5,928 nucleotides of DNA from Glaciecola sp. UBA2563 (GCA_002340325.1 DDLV01000002.1:1-5928), one strand, 5' to 3'; positions 1-4,818 are shown, counted from the stretch's first letter. The notes: generated from the sequence alone by a model not told the origin. Translations and numbers: made by a program.

Positions 1-3
1 TCA

Positions 4-273
4 ATGTCTACATATATTAGAGATGAAAAAAACAACGTAGTCATTGCCAAGTTATCTGCAGACGATTGGGAATTGCCATCCCAAGTAAAGGTGCTCGAGA
101 AATGGCTAGATGAAAACTCAAACTTACTTGTTTCGGGCGAGTATAGAGCAGATATTGGTTTTTCAATGCGTGAAAATGCTTGCGGTGGAGGTGCGGTTTT
201 ATCTGTAAAGGCTATGACTATTATGTCATCGCTGGGTATGAGGTTGTTTCTATCAGAGTACCCAGATGATTAG
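4..273 (+). CDS. Cassette 1: unknown 89-aa protein
   Basis: I do not recognise this protein. It is a soluble-looking 89-residue product with no signal peptide or membrane segment. An N-terminal half rich in charged residues (Trp at 22 and 34) is followed by a small glycine run at 61-63 and a hydrophobic stretch at about 64-83. The ATG at 4 is the first start in view, but the frame is open to the window edge, so the true start could lie further left. The gene ends 10 bases before attC1 and is the only gene seen in its cassette, which is the normal cassette arrangement. No promoter is visible in the three bases before it. Its placement before a good attC supports it as a real cassette gene; function is open. 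Confidence 0.75.
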   Translation: MSTYIRDEKNNVVIAKLSADDWELPSQVKVLEKWLDENSNLLVSGEYRADIGFSMRENACGGGAVLSVKAMTIMSSLGMRLFLSEYPDD

Positions 274-282
274 ACAACAGAA

Positions 283-357
283 CACTAACAAGCGCATTAA
301 TAAAACGGCTTCGCCGTCGGACACACCTGCGGTGCGCCGATTATGCGAGCGTTATGT
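283..357 (+). repeat. attC1, 75 bp
   Basis: The left box is CACTAAC at 283-289 and the right box is GTTATGT at 351-357, with crossover after G351. Inner arms CGCATTAAT and ATTATGCG pair, and a GGCTTCGCC mini-hairpin lies near 308-316. It closes cassette 1 and borders cassette 2. Confidence 0.92.
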
Positions 358-371
358 GTCACGGATAAAAT

Positions 372-647
372 TTGCATAAGACAGATATAAAAGACAAACA
401 GAAAAAGAAGACCGAGTGGAGCTATAAGCGATACTTGATGAATAGTATTCTGTTAATTATTGTATGCTTATTAATATTTATAACTGAAACAACTCTGTTT
501 GGCCGCGGCGGAGGATTTCATAAAAGTGAAGACCCATATTTTTATTGGGCTATGTTCGTTCTTTTTATTCTCGGTGCACTCTACACAATATACAAAACTG
601 TCTCGTTATGGCCCGATAAAAAGGATTCTGTAAGTAATGACACATAA
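372..647 (+). CDS. Cassette 2: small protein with two membrane helices
   Basis: This is a 91-aa protein of unknown function. Residues 1-21 are rich in lysine and arginine. Two hydrophobic segments follow at about 25-43 and 56-76, joined by a short loop with a Gly-rich GRGGG motif (44-48), and the C-terminal tail is charged. The positive-inside rule puts both ends in the cytoplasm of an inner-membrane hairpin. The start given is TTG at 372, with GGA six bases upstream. An in-frame ATG at 438 (residue 23) would remove the basic head and leave both helices. An ATG in the attC box at 354 is followed by an in-frame stop after four codons, so it is not the start. The stop codon TAA (645-647) is supplied by the TAAC box of attC2. 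No promoter of its own is evident. Confidence 0.75.
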   Translation: MHKTDIKDKQKKKTEWSYKRYLMNSILLIIVCLLIFITETTLFGRGGGFHKSEDPYFYWAMFVLFILGALYTIYKTVSLWPDKKDSVSNDT

Positions 648-716
648 CGAGGGTTTTATGTTCGCAAGCAAAGCTTGCCGGATTCACTGCGTTCACCGCA
701 TAAACAAGCGTTAGCT
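642..716 (+). repeat. attC2, 75 bp
   Basis: The boxes are ACATAAC (642-648) and GTTAGCT (710-716), with crossover after G710. CACATAAC at 641-648 is the exact complement of the start of cassette 2 (GTTATGTG, 351-358). The inner stem pairs TTTATG with CATAAA and carries an AAGCAAAGCTT element. It is nearly identical to attC8 and attC9. Confidence 0.95.
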
Positions 717-722
717 TCCTTT

Positions 723-1166
723 ATGGATTTATTGAACATTAATGCGATGATTATTGCCGCAAGATGCGGAGCGGTTTCTCATACTGACTTAATTACATGG
801 GCAGATGAATTAATCGTAAAATATGATGAACCGGATTGTCGACTCTTCGATGTTTCAACTTCGAAAGATATTCATGAGGCAATGAATGCTTTAAATTTAT
901 TTGGTGAGCATGACGACTTGAGTTTAGTATCAGGAAGAGCATTCACACTTTTCCTAGAGGGCTTAAAGTGCAATAAAACAAGTTATGAACGAGTAGCTCA
1001 AGAAGTTTATAGCATGGCTTTTTCTGGTCTAATACCAAATCCGGAAATTGAGGGTGAAATGACTACATATTGGGACGAGTTGGATATAGCAAATGATGGG
1101 ATTTATGGGAACCTCGAGGAAATAAAAAATGAACTGCATAGAATGCTTGAGAAACACGGAAGCTAA
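723..1166 (+). CDS. Cassette 3: unknown acidic protein, 147 aa
   Basis: I do not recognise the family. The open frame runs back into attC2, but a start there would belong to another cassette. The first ATG inside the cassette, at 723, is therefore used, only 12 bases after the cassette start. No convincing Shine-Dalgarno precedes it. The 147-aa product is acidic and looks mainly helical. An alanine-rich N-terminal helix is followed by a central region with two Cys (in ARCGA and PDCRL), and the C-terminus is an acidic amphipathic helix ending near LEKHGS. There is no signal peptide or membrane segment, so it is likely cytoplasmic. The TAA stop (1164-1166) is formed by the attC3 box. It is alone in its cassette and probably depends on read-through transcription. 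Confidence 0.8.
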   Translation: MDLLNINAMIIAARCGAVSHTDLITWADELIVKYDEPDCRLFDVSTSKDIHEAMNALNLFGEHDDLSLVSGRAFTLFLEGLKCNKTSYERVAQEVYSMAFSGLIPNPEIEGEMTTYWDELDIANDGIYGNLEEIKNELHRMLEKHGS

Positions 1167-1229
1167 CAAGAGATTTGACTCGCTCCGCTGTGACCTCACT
1201 GCGTTCGGCACGTCAATCAAGCGTTAACT
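1161..1229 (+). repeat. attC3, 69 bp
   Basis: The boxes are AGCTAAC (1161-1167) and GTTAACT (1223-1229), with crossover after G1223. GGAAGCTAAC at the cassette end matches its start exactly over 10 bases. Inner arms TTGAC and GTCAA pair. Confidence 0.94.
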
Positions 1230-1247
1230 GTCCTCTCAAATCTCTTA

Positions 1248-1281
1248 TTGCACATCCATACAATGTAGTTATAATATAATT
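1248..1281 (+). promoter_or_regulatory. Promoter of brnTA in cassette 4, possibly leaderless
   Basis: A -35 candidate TTGCAC (1248-1253) lies 16 bases before a consensus -10, TATAAT (1270-1275). A second TATAAT overlaps at 1275-1280. A start site about seven bases after the first -10 would fall on the A of the brnT ATG at 1282, giving a leaderless toxin message. No Shine-Dalgarno precedes that ATG. Confidence 0.7.
1252..1266. promoter_or_regulatory. Candidate BrnA operator in cassette 4
   Basis: The dyad ACAT-CCATACA-ATGT sits between the -35 and -10 elements, where a bound repressor would block RNA polymerase. It shares CATACAATGTA with the perfect palindrome before brnT of cassette 10, and 14 of 15 bases with a site in cassette 11. 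BrnA proteins are known autorepressors; that this is the site is inference. Confidence 0.5.
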
Positions 1282-1575
1282 ATGAGTGAATATTCTTTCG
1301 AATGGGACGAAAACAAAAATGCTTTGAATATAGCAAAGCATTCCGTTTCTTTTGATGAAGCATCAACTGTTTTTGATGATGTGTTTGGTCGATTGATAGC
1401 GGACCCAGATCACTCAACTGATGAAGATAGATATTTACTTTTAGGTACTAGTTCTAATTCACGGCTTCTCATTGTTTGTCATTGCATAAGGATAAATGAA
1501 ACAATTCGAATAATTTCAGCACGGAAGGCGGATAAGAGAGAGCGCCGTATTTACGAGGGTTATCGAAATGCGTGA
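1282..1575 (+). CDS. brnT: Cassette 4: BrnT-family toxin
   Basis: This 97-aa protein is a BrnT-type ribonuclease toxin (formerly DUF497), which has a RelE-like fold and inhibits translation by cutting RNA. The family pattern is complete. It has FEWDENK at 6-12, the AKHSVSF segment at 18-24, DPDHS at 41-45, an EDRYLLLG strand at 48-55, the RLLIVCH strand at 61-67, and the IRIISARKA motif at 75-83, followed by a basic, helical C-terminus. The length is normal. It lies upstream of its antitoxin, overlapping it by 8 bases (1568-1575), which is the usual toxin-first brnTA order. Transcription is expected from the promoter just upstream, with repression by BrnA or the BrnT-BrnA complex. It is the only intact toxin on the plus strand of this window. 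Confidence 0.93.
   Translation: MSEYSFEWDENKNALNIAKHSVSFDEASTVFDDVFGRLIADPDHSTDEDRYLLLGTSSNSRLLIVCHCIRINETIRIISARKADKRERRIYEGYRNA
1555..1560 (+). promoter_or_regulatory. Strong ribosome binding site of brnA
   Basis: GAGGGT lies seven bases before the brnA ATG, inside the end of brnT. The toxin ATG has no such site. Better translation of the antitoxin than of the toxin would keep the pair balanced. Confidence 0.7.
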
Positions 1576-1777
1576 ACATTATGATTTTACAGATTCTGTG
1601 CCAAATCCATATGCGGGCAAATTGAAGAAACAAATCACGATCCGATTAGATGCAGAAACAATCGAATATTTTAAGTCGATGGCAGATGAAAAGGGAGTTC
1701 CTTATCAAAGCTTGATTAATTTGTATCTTCGAGATTGTGCACAGACGAAGAAAGAATTGAAACTGCAATGGGGATAA
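1568..1777 (+). CDS. brnA: Cassette 4: BrnA-family antitoxin
   Basis: This 69-aa protein is the BrnA antitoxin, which binds and neutralises BrnT and represses the operon. The N-terminal half (MREHYDF...NPYAGKLKKQ) is the partner-binding part. Residues 19-30 (KKQITIRLDAET) form the beta-strand of a ribbon-helix-helix DNA-binding domain. The rest continues with IEYFKSMADEKG and the hallmark GVPYQSLINLYLRDC near the C-terminus. It overlaps brnT by 8 bases and has its own strong ribosome binding site. The same GVPYQSLINLYLRDC block is found unchanged in the second BrnA of this array (4495-4719), so the two may bind each other's toxin or operator. The gene ends five bases before attC4's box region. 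Confidence 0.93.
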   Translation: MREHYDFTDSVPNPYAGKLKKQITIRLDAETIEYFKSMADEKGVPYQSLINLYLRDCAQTKKELKLQWG

Positions 1778-1781
1778 GGGC

Positions 1782-1886
1782 AGTTAACAAGCCGATTAAT
1801 TCATTCACGACGTTCATTAGGACACAGAATTGGCGCGGCTTCGCCATTATCGCACCAATTCTGCGCCTATTATCGGAGCGTTATAC
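1782..1886 (+). repeat. attC4, 105 bp
   Basis: The boxes are AGTTAAC (1782-1788) and GTTATAC (1880-1886), with crossover after G1880. A strong central stem CAGAATTGG/CCAATTCTG encloses a GGCTTCGCC hairpin. It has the same length as attC10 and shares the block CGGCTTCGCCATTATCG with it. Confidence 0.93.
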
Positions 1887-1893
1887 GTAAATC

Positions 1894-2223
1894 ATGAAAC
1901 GAGTATTCGACAGATTTGAACCAGATGAATGGACTGAGGATGGTAAGAAAATATTGTCCGAAGAGAGTGTAAAGAAGATTGGAGCTGTTCTGAGTCGTGG
2001 GCCAATCATTGTTAAACACTGGTTTTACCGAGGTGCAAGTTGTCCTCGAGTATTTGGTTTTGATGACTACGAAGAGTTTGAGGAACATCTAGAGAAAAAC
2101 GCGGTGCCAGGCGACGCCTTTGATATCTGGAGCTTCAATGAAGTGTGTACTCAGGAAACGGTAGTTACTGAAGGTAAGTTACATGACCGAGATGGTTGCG
2201 TGCCAAAAAAAGGGGCTTACTAG
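1894..2223 (+). CDS. Cassette 5: unknown acidic protein, 109 aa
   Basis: I do not recognise a named family. The start is the ATG at 1894, 14 bases into the cassette. Only a distant GGAG (1875-1878), in the previous attC, could act as a ribosome binding site. The protein is soluble, acidic and aromatic. Notable parts are PDEWTEDGKKIL (10-21), the central PIIVKHWFYRGAS (37-49), an acidic helix DDYEEFEEHL (57-66), and DAFDIWSFNEVC (74-85). Regular beta-strands alternating with an acidic helix suggest a small alpha/beta domain. No signal peptide or membrane segment is seen. It ends eight bases before attC5 and is alone in its cassette. The high acidity is compatible with an immunity- or inhibitor-like protein, but that is speculation. 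Confidence 0.82.
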   Translation: MKRVFDRFEPDEWTEDGKKILSEESVKKIGAVLSRGPIIVKHWFYRGASCPRVFGFDDYEEFEEHLEKNAVPGDAFDIWSFNEVCTQETVVTEGKLHDRDGCVPKKGAY

Positions 2224-2230
2224 TGGGAAC

Positions 2231-2344
2231 GTATAACAAGCGTCTATTGAGAGACCTCCTCTGCGTAAATTTAACTGTAATAGGCTTCGCCTTTGTATCA
2301 CAATCAAATTTACTCCGTTTCGGCTCCAAAGACGAGCGTTAACT
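2231..2344 (+). repeat. attC5, 114 bp, the longest here
   Basis: The boxes are GTATAAC (2231-2237) and GTTAACT (2338-2344), with crossover after G2338. ACGTATAAC matches the cassette start GTTATACGT over nine bases. Inner arms include GTAAATTTAA against TCAAATTTAC, with an AGGCTTCGCCT hairpin at the tip. Confidence 0.92.
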
Positions 2345-2361
2345 GTCCCAATGGAAGTCGC

Positions 2362-2637
2362 ATGCCAGTAGATAAAAATGGAAATGAAGTAAAAGTTGGT
2401 TCTTTAGTTCGTGTGTTAAAAATCGATCAGTCTCTTATCGCAGTATTACCGGACGAAGAACTGGATGACGTAAAGTCTATGCTTAATGAAGTTCTCGAAG
2501 TGTATGAAATAGATGAATATGACTGCGCATGGGTAGAGAAATGGTGGGACCGTGGCAACGGGGAAACAGAAAGTCATAGCCTATCATTATCTTCATCTGA
2601 AATGGAGCTAGTAAGCAATGGTAGCACAAGCAGTTAA
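2362..2637 (+). CDS. Cassette 6: conserved unknown protein, possible SH3-like barrel
   Basis: The open frame begins upstream in attC5, but the first in-frame ATG inside the cassette (2362) has a good ribosome binding site, GGAAG, four bases before it. This gives a 91-aa protein. By memory it resembles a conserved hypothetical family beginning MPxDKNGxEVKxG. Visible parts are DKNGNEVKVGSLVRVLK (4-20), a helical linker with LPDEELDDVKSML (29-41), a strand block VLEVYEIDEYDCAWVEKWW (44-62), and a C-terminal strand SSSEMELV (77-84). The strand-turn pattern fits a small SH3-like barrel, which often binds protein or nucleic acid; this is inference. The TAA stop (2635-2637) lies within the attC6 box. 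No signal peptide is present. Confidence 0.85.
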   Translation: MPVDKNGNEVKVGSLVRVLKIDQSLIAVLPDEELDDVKSMLNEVLEVYEIDEYDCAWVEKWWDRGNGETESHSLSLSSSEMELVSNGSTSS

Positions 2638-2721
2638 CAAGCCGCTCAAATTCATTCCGGCCACAAAAAGCGTGACCTCCCCCGGACTCGCTAACGCTCG
2701 CCGTTTAGCGGAGCGTTATGC
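2632..2721 (+). repeat. attC6, 90 bp
   Basis: The boxes are AGTTAAC (2632-2638) and GTTATGC (2715-2721), with crossover after G2715. A GCCGCTCAAATT arm and the GGCG-type arm near CGTTTAGCGGAGC bracket CGCTAACGCTCGCCG. The GGAG at 2710-2713 may serve as the ribosome binding site of the next cassette's gene. Confidence 0.92.
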
Positions 2722-3167
2722 TCTCAATGAAAAATCTGATTAAGTGGTTTGTTCTCGGAGCATTTTTGCTATTCGGGTTCAACTTCATCATGAATTATCT
2801 TCATAATTCTGCAGAAGCAAAAGGAAAACGAATTTGGTCGGTTCAGAATAATTTTTTGACGCAAGTTTCCGTATCTTGGAGTGCAGAATCACTAAAGCAC
2901 CTTTTGGGCAATGAAAGAGTGGAGGATGAATATGAACATTATTCTGCTCTTTTAGATCGAGGCAACAGCCTCGGTGAATTTGAGTCATGCGGAACATTTA
3001 TGGCAGTCTCCGAGATGGAGCGTCCAGAAAAGATGCACGGCACAAAGTACCAACTGTCTTGCCAATTTAGCGATGGGGAGGCGATAGTTGTATTCGGAGC
3101 TTTGCCATTAGGTGAATCTATTGAGAATATTTTCTTCGATTTGGAAAAGAGCATAACAAGTGACTAA
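2718..3167 (+). CDS. Cassette 7: membrane-anchored protein with probable periplasmic domain
   Basis: The family is not recognised. One membrane helix lies at about residues 10-28 (WFVLGAFLLFGFNFIMNYL) after a short basic head, with no obvious signal-peptidase site. The remainder is therefore probably periplasmic, tethered to the inner membrane. The outer part has exactly two cysteines, Cys91 (ESCGTF) and Cys115 (LSCQF), well placed for a disulphide. The ATG at 2718 lies inside the attC R' box, and GGAG four bases upstream belongs to the preceding attC6. An in-frame ATG at 2727 (residue 4) is the alternative but has no ribosome binding site. The last codons (ITSD, stop at 3165-3167) are read from attC7 itself, so both ends of the gene use recombination-site sequence. 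Confidence 0.85.
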   Translation: MLSMKNLIKWFVLGAFLLFGFNFIMNYLHNSAEAKGKRIWSVQNNFLTQVSVSWSAESLKHLLGNERVEDEYEHYSALLDRGNSLGEFESCGTFMAVSEMERPEKMHGTKYQLSCQFSDGEAIVVFGALPLGESIENIFFDLEKSITSD

Positions 3168-3251
3168 ACAGAGATTATCAGAGCGAGTCATGCCACTTGC
3201 ATTCGCAACTGTCACGCCATACTCTGCTAACTCGTTAGTCAAGCGTTATGT
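3151..3251 (+). repeat. attC7, 101 bp
   Basis: The boxes are GCATAAC (3151-3157) and GTTATGT (3245-3251), with crossover after G3245. AGAGCATAAC matches the cassette 7 start GTTATGCTCT over ten bases. Inner arms TGACTAA (3161-3167) and TTAGTCA pair exactly, and CAGAG pairs with CTCTG further in. Confidence 0.94.
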
Positions 3252-3274
3252 TGCTTGAGGTTTTTTAAATCAGG

Positions 3275-3682
3275 ATGACCGACGAACTTGGATATCGACT
3301 TCATTTTGCTGTAATGGAAAATGACTTAAAGACAGTCAATTTAATTCTGAATTCTGACAGTGACGACGTTAACGAATTCGACGAAATAAGTCATACACCA
3401 ATGCACTACGCGTGTCAGAATGAAAATAAACAAATGGTGGAGTTATTACTAAGTTACGGAGCTGATATTAATGCGCAAAACCTTGTTACTGATGCAGGTG
3501 ACACTCCAATAGGCTCTGTGGCTAAAGAGTGCTCGTTTAATTTTTTTCTTTACCTTTTAGATAAAGGGGCAACCCCTGCACTTAAGGGATGGATGCAATT
3601 AAATGCGCTAGATAGAGCTAATCAAAGGCAAGATGAAGAGGGAGAATACATAATTGAGTACATCAGTAAGAACGCAACATAA
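3275..3682 (+). CDS. Cassette 8: ankyrin-repeat protein
   Basis: This 135-aa soluble protein is built of ankyrin repeats, which mediate protein-protein binding. Repeat 1 covers about residues 5-38 (LHFAVMENDLKTVNLIL). Repeat 2 (39-74) has the clearest signature, with TPMHYACQNENKQMVELLLSYGADIN. Repeat 3 (75-107) contains GDTPIGSVA and FLYLLDKGA. A degenerate capping repeat runs to the end. No signal peptide, membrane helix or catalytic domain is attached, so it is probably a cytoplasmic binding or inhibitor protein; the partner is unknown. The start is the ATG at 3275; GAGG at 3257-3260 is rather far upstream. The TAA stop (3680-3682) is part of the attC8 box. Confidence 0.9.
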   Translation: MTDELGYRLHFAVMENDLKTVNLILNSDSDDVNEFDEISHTPMHYACQNENKQMVELLLSYGADINAQNLVTDAGDTPIGSVAKECSFNFFLYLLDKGATPALKGWMQLNALDRANQRQDEEGEYIIEYISKNAT

Positions 3683-3751
3683 CAAATGTTTTATGTTCGC
3701 AAGCAAAGCTTGTCGGATTCACTGCGTTCACCTCATAAACAAGCGTTAGGT
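3677..3751 (+). repeat. attC8, 75 bp
   Basis: The boxes are ACATAAC (3677-3683) and GTTAGGT (3745-3751), with crossover after G3745. GCAACATAAC matches the cassette 8 start over ten bases. The inner sequence differs from attC2 at only a handful of positions. Confidence 0.95.
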
Positions 3752-3763
3752 GCCCACTGAATT

Positions 3764-4093
3764 ATGGCTCAGAGACCAAATAAACCAAAAAACTATGTGC
3801 GTGACTACACAATAATATGTGTTATTGGATTCTCAATTGGGCTTTTTTTTATCTTTCTAGGAATTAAATACCTTCCTGTTTTATTTGCCGTCGGATTTGT
3901 GTCCTTTGCACCATTGTTGTGGTTTCGTGAATACCATAAAGCTTTGAGGGATTATAACGAGCAAGAAAAGCAGGAATTGATTGAAAGAGAGTTTTCGTCT
4001 TCACAGAGAGATGTGAATCAAAATATTGAGAACTATCTGGCTAATCAGAGAATGAAAAGAGCAAATAAAAAGTGGTGGCAGTTTTGGATTTAA
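3764..4093 (+). CDS. Cassette 9: two-helix membrane protein with basic cytoplasmic tail
   Basis: This 109-aa protein has no family that I recognise. Two hydrophobic segments lie at about residues 17-35 (IICVIGFSIGLFFIFLGIK) and 37-54 (LPVLFAVGFVSFAPLLWF), separated by a two-residue turn. The short basic N-terminus and the long charged C-terminal half (55-109) should both face the cytoplasm. The tail contains a likely coiled or helical stretch, EQEKQELIERE, and ends in WWQFWI, an aromatic end that could touch the membrane surface. The start is the ATG at 3764; AGGTG (3748-3752), inside the cassette's own attC half-box, could act as a weak ribosome binding site. The gene ends four bases before attC9's boxes. 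The layout resembles the cassette 2 protein without visible sequence similarity. Confidence 0.85.
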   Translation: MAQRPNKPKNYVRDYTIICVIGFSIGLFFIFLGIKYLPVLFAVGFVSFAPLLWFREYHKALRDYNEQEKQELIEREFSSSQRDVNQNIENYLANQRMKRANKKWWQFWI

Positions 4094-4097
4094 CAGC

Positions 4098-4172
4098 ACC
4101 TAACAAGAATTTTATGTACGCAAGCAAAGCTTGCCGTATTCACTGCGTTCACCGCATAAACAAGCATTAGCT
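4098..4172 (+). repeat. attC9, 75 bp, with altered crossover triplet
   Basis: The left box is ACCTAAC (4098-4104). The right box reads ATTAGCT (4166-4172) instead of GTTAGCT, so the invariant G at the crossover is A4166. The inner sequence is almost the same as attC2 and attC8. The change should weaken IntI strand exchange here. Confidence 0.92.
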
Positions 4173-4176
4173 GCCC

Positions 4177-4210
4177 TCGACACAAACTTTGATGTACATA
4201 CAATGTACAT
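4177..4210 (+). promoter_or_regulatory. Promoter and palindromic operator before the brnT remnant
   Basis: A candidate -35 TCGACA (4177-4182) lies 16 bases before TACAAT (4199-4204). The -10 sits inside a perfect inverted repeat, ATGTACAT-ACA-ATGTACAT (4192-4210), which ends on the base before the ATG at 4211. A start site seven bases past the -10 again falls on the ATG. Binding by the ribbon-helix-helix antitoxin BrnA is inferred. Confidence 0.6.
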
Positions 4211-4498
4211 ATGATTAAGTTTGAATGGGATTCGGTGAAAGCTGAATCAAATCTAAAAAAGCATGGCGTAAGTTTCGAGGAAGCAAAGTCAGTATTTTTC
4301 GACGAGTTTGCGCTGCAATTCTATGATGATCAGAATTCACAATTAGAATAAGATAGGTTTTTGATACTGGGAAAAAGCATCGAGTCTAGACTGCTTCTGG
4401 TCTGTCATTGTGAACGTAACGATGGAGAAATGATCAGACTAATATCAGCACGGAGAGCGACAAAGAAAGAGTAGAAACATTATCGAGGTGATTTATGA
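4211..4498 (+). pseudogene. brnT: Cassette 10: brnT toxin broken by two stop codons
   Basis: Read through two in-frame stops, this frame is a full-length BrnT of about 95 codons. It has MIKFEWD at the start, LKKHGVSF at 15-22, DRFLILG at 48-54, SRLLLVCHC, and IRLISARRA. TAA at 4349-4351 (codon 47) falls where the family often has Glu before DRF, as in a GAA to TAA change. TAG at 4472-4474 (codon 88) falls in the basic C-terminal helix. The 46-residue product that would be made lacks the central strands and the SAR motif, so it should be inactive. No frameshift is needed, and the old stop overlaps the brnA start (ATGA, 4495-4498). Gene order and layout match the intact pair at 1282-1777. Confidence 0.92.
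4485..4490 (+). promoter_or_regulatory. Strong ribosome binding site of the second brnA
   Basis: GAGGTG lies four bases before the ATG at 4495. It is a near-consensus site, retained although the toxin upstream is dead. Confidence 0.75.
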
Positions 4499-4719
4499 AA
4501 GATGAATACGACCTTTCTGCGATGAAATCTCGCAAGAATCCATATTATTCGAAACTGAAGAAGCCAGTGACTATGAGGCTAAGCGAAGATGTTATCGAAT
4601 ATTTTAAAGCAATGTCTGAAGAAAATGGCGTTCCTTATCAGAGTTTAATCAACCTGTATCTTCGAGACTGTGTAGCCCAACATAGAAAGATTGACATAAC
4701 TTGGAAGGCCAGCAGCTAA
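4495..4719 (+). CDS. brnA: Cassette 10: intact BrnA antitoxin without a working toxin
   Basis: This 74-aa protein is an intact BrnA. A toxin-binding N-terminal part (MKDEYDL...RKNPYYSKLKK) is followed by the ribbon strand PVTMRLSEDV (24-33) and helix IEYFKAMSEENG (34-45). The conserved GVPYQSLINLYLRDC block is identical to that of the first BrnA (1568-1777). It has a strong ribosome binding site and an open frame, while its own brnT carries two stops. It may persist as an operator-binding repressor, or as an antitoxin able to protect against related BrnT toxins, including the one in cassette 4; this is inference. Its TAA stop (4717-4719) comes from the attC10 box. Confidence 0.92.
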   Translation: MKDEYDLSAMKSRKNPYYSKLKKPVTMRLSEDVIEYFKAMSEENGVPYQSLINLYLRDCVAQHRKIDITWKASS

Positions 4720-4818
4720 CAAGATGCTTAACTTATTCACTTTGCTCATTGAGACATCAATACGCAACGGCTTCGCCATTATCGTCGCGCATTGCAGCTC
4801 GTTAGCAAGGCGTTAGAT
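4714..4818 (+). repeat. attC10, 105 bp
   Basis: The boxes are AGCTAAC (4714-4720) and GTTAGAT (4812-4818), with crossover after G4812. GCAGCTAAC pairs with the cassette 10 start TTAGCTGC. Inner arms TGCTTAAC and GTTAGCA pair approximately. It has the same length as attC4 and shares CGGCTTCGCCATTATCG with it. Confidence 0.92.

Noticed and set aside
675..722. Upstream extension of the cassette 3 gene to a TTG at 675
   Set aside because: That start lies inside attC2 and the previous cassette; the ATG at 723 is the first start within the cassette.
1029..1220. Minus-strand open frame of 63 aa
   Set aside because: It is antisense to the cassette 3 gene and crosses attC3; no domain or ribosome binding site.
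1870..2088. Minus-strand open frame of 72 aa
   Set aside because: It overlaps attC4 and the cassette 5 gene on the other strand; no recognisable protein features.
2293..2361. Upstream extension of the cassette 6 gene to a TTG at 2293
   Set aside because: This lies in attC5. The ATG at 2362 has a good ribosome binding site and begins the conserved part of the protein.
2788..3154. Two minus-strand open frames over the cassette 7 gene
   Set aside because: Both are shadows of the membrane-anchored protein gene, with no supporting signals.
642..4172. CRISPR-like repeats from the three similar 75-bp elements
   Set aside because: They are unequally spaced with whole genes between them and have attC boxes; they are recombination sites.
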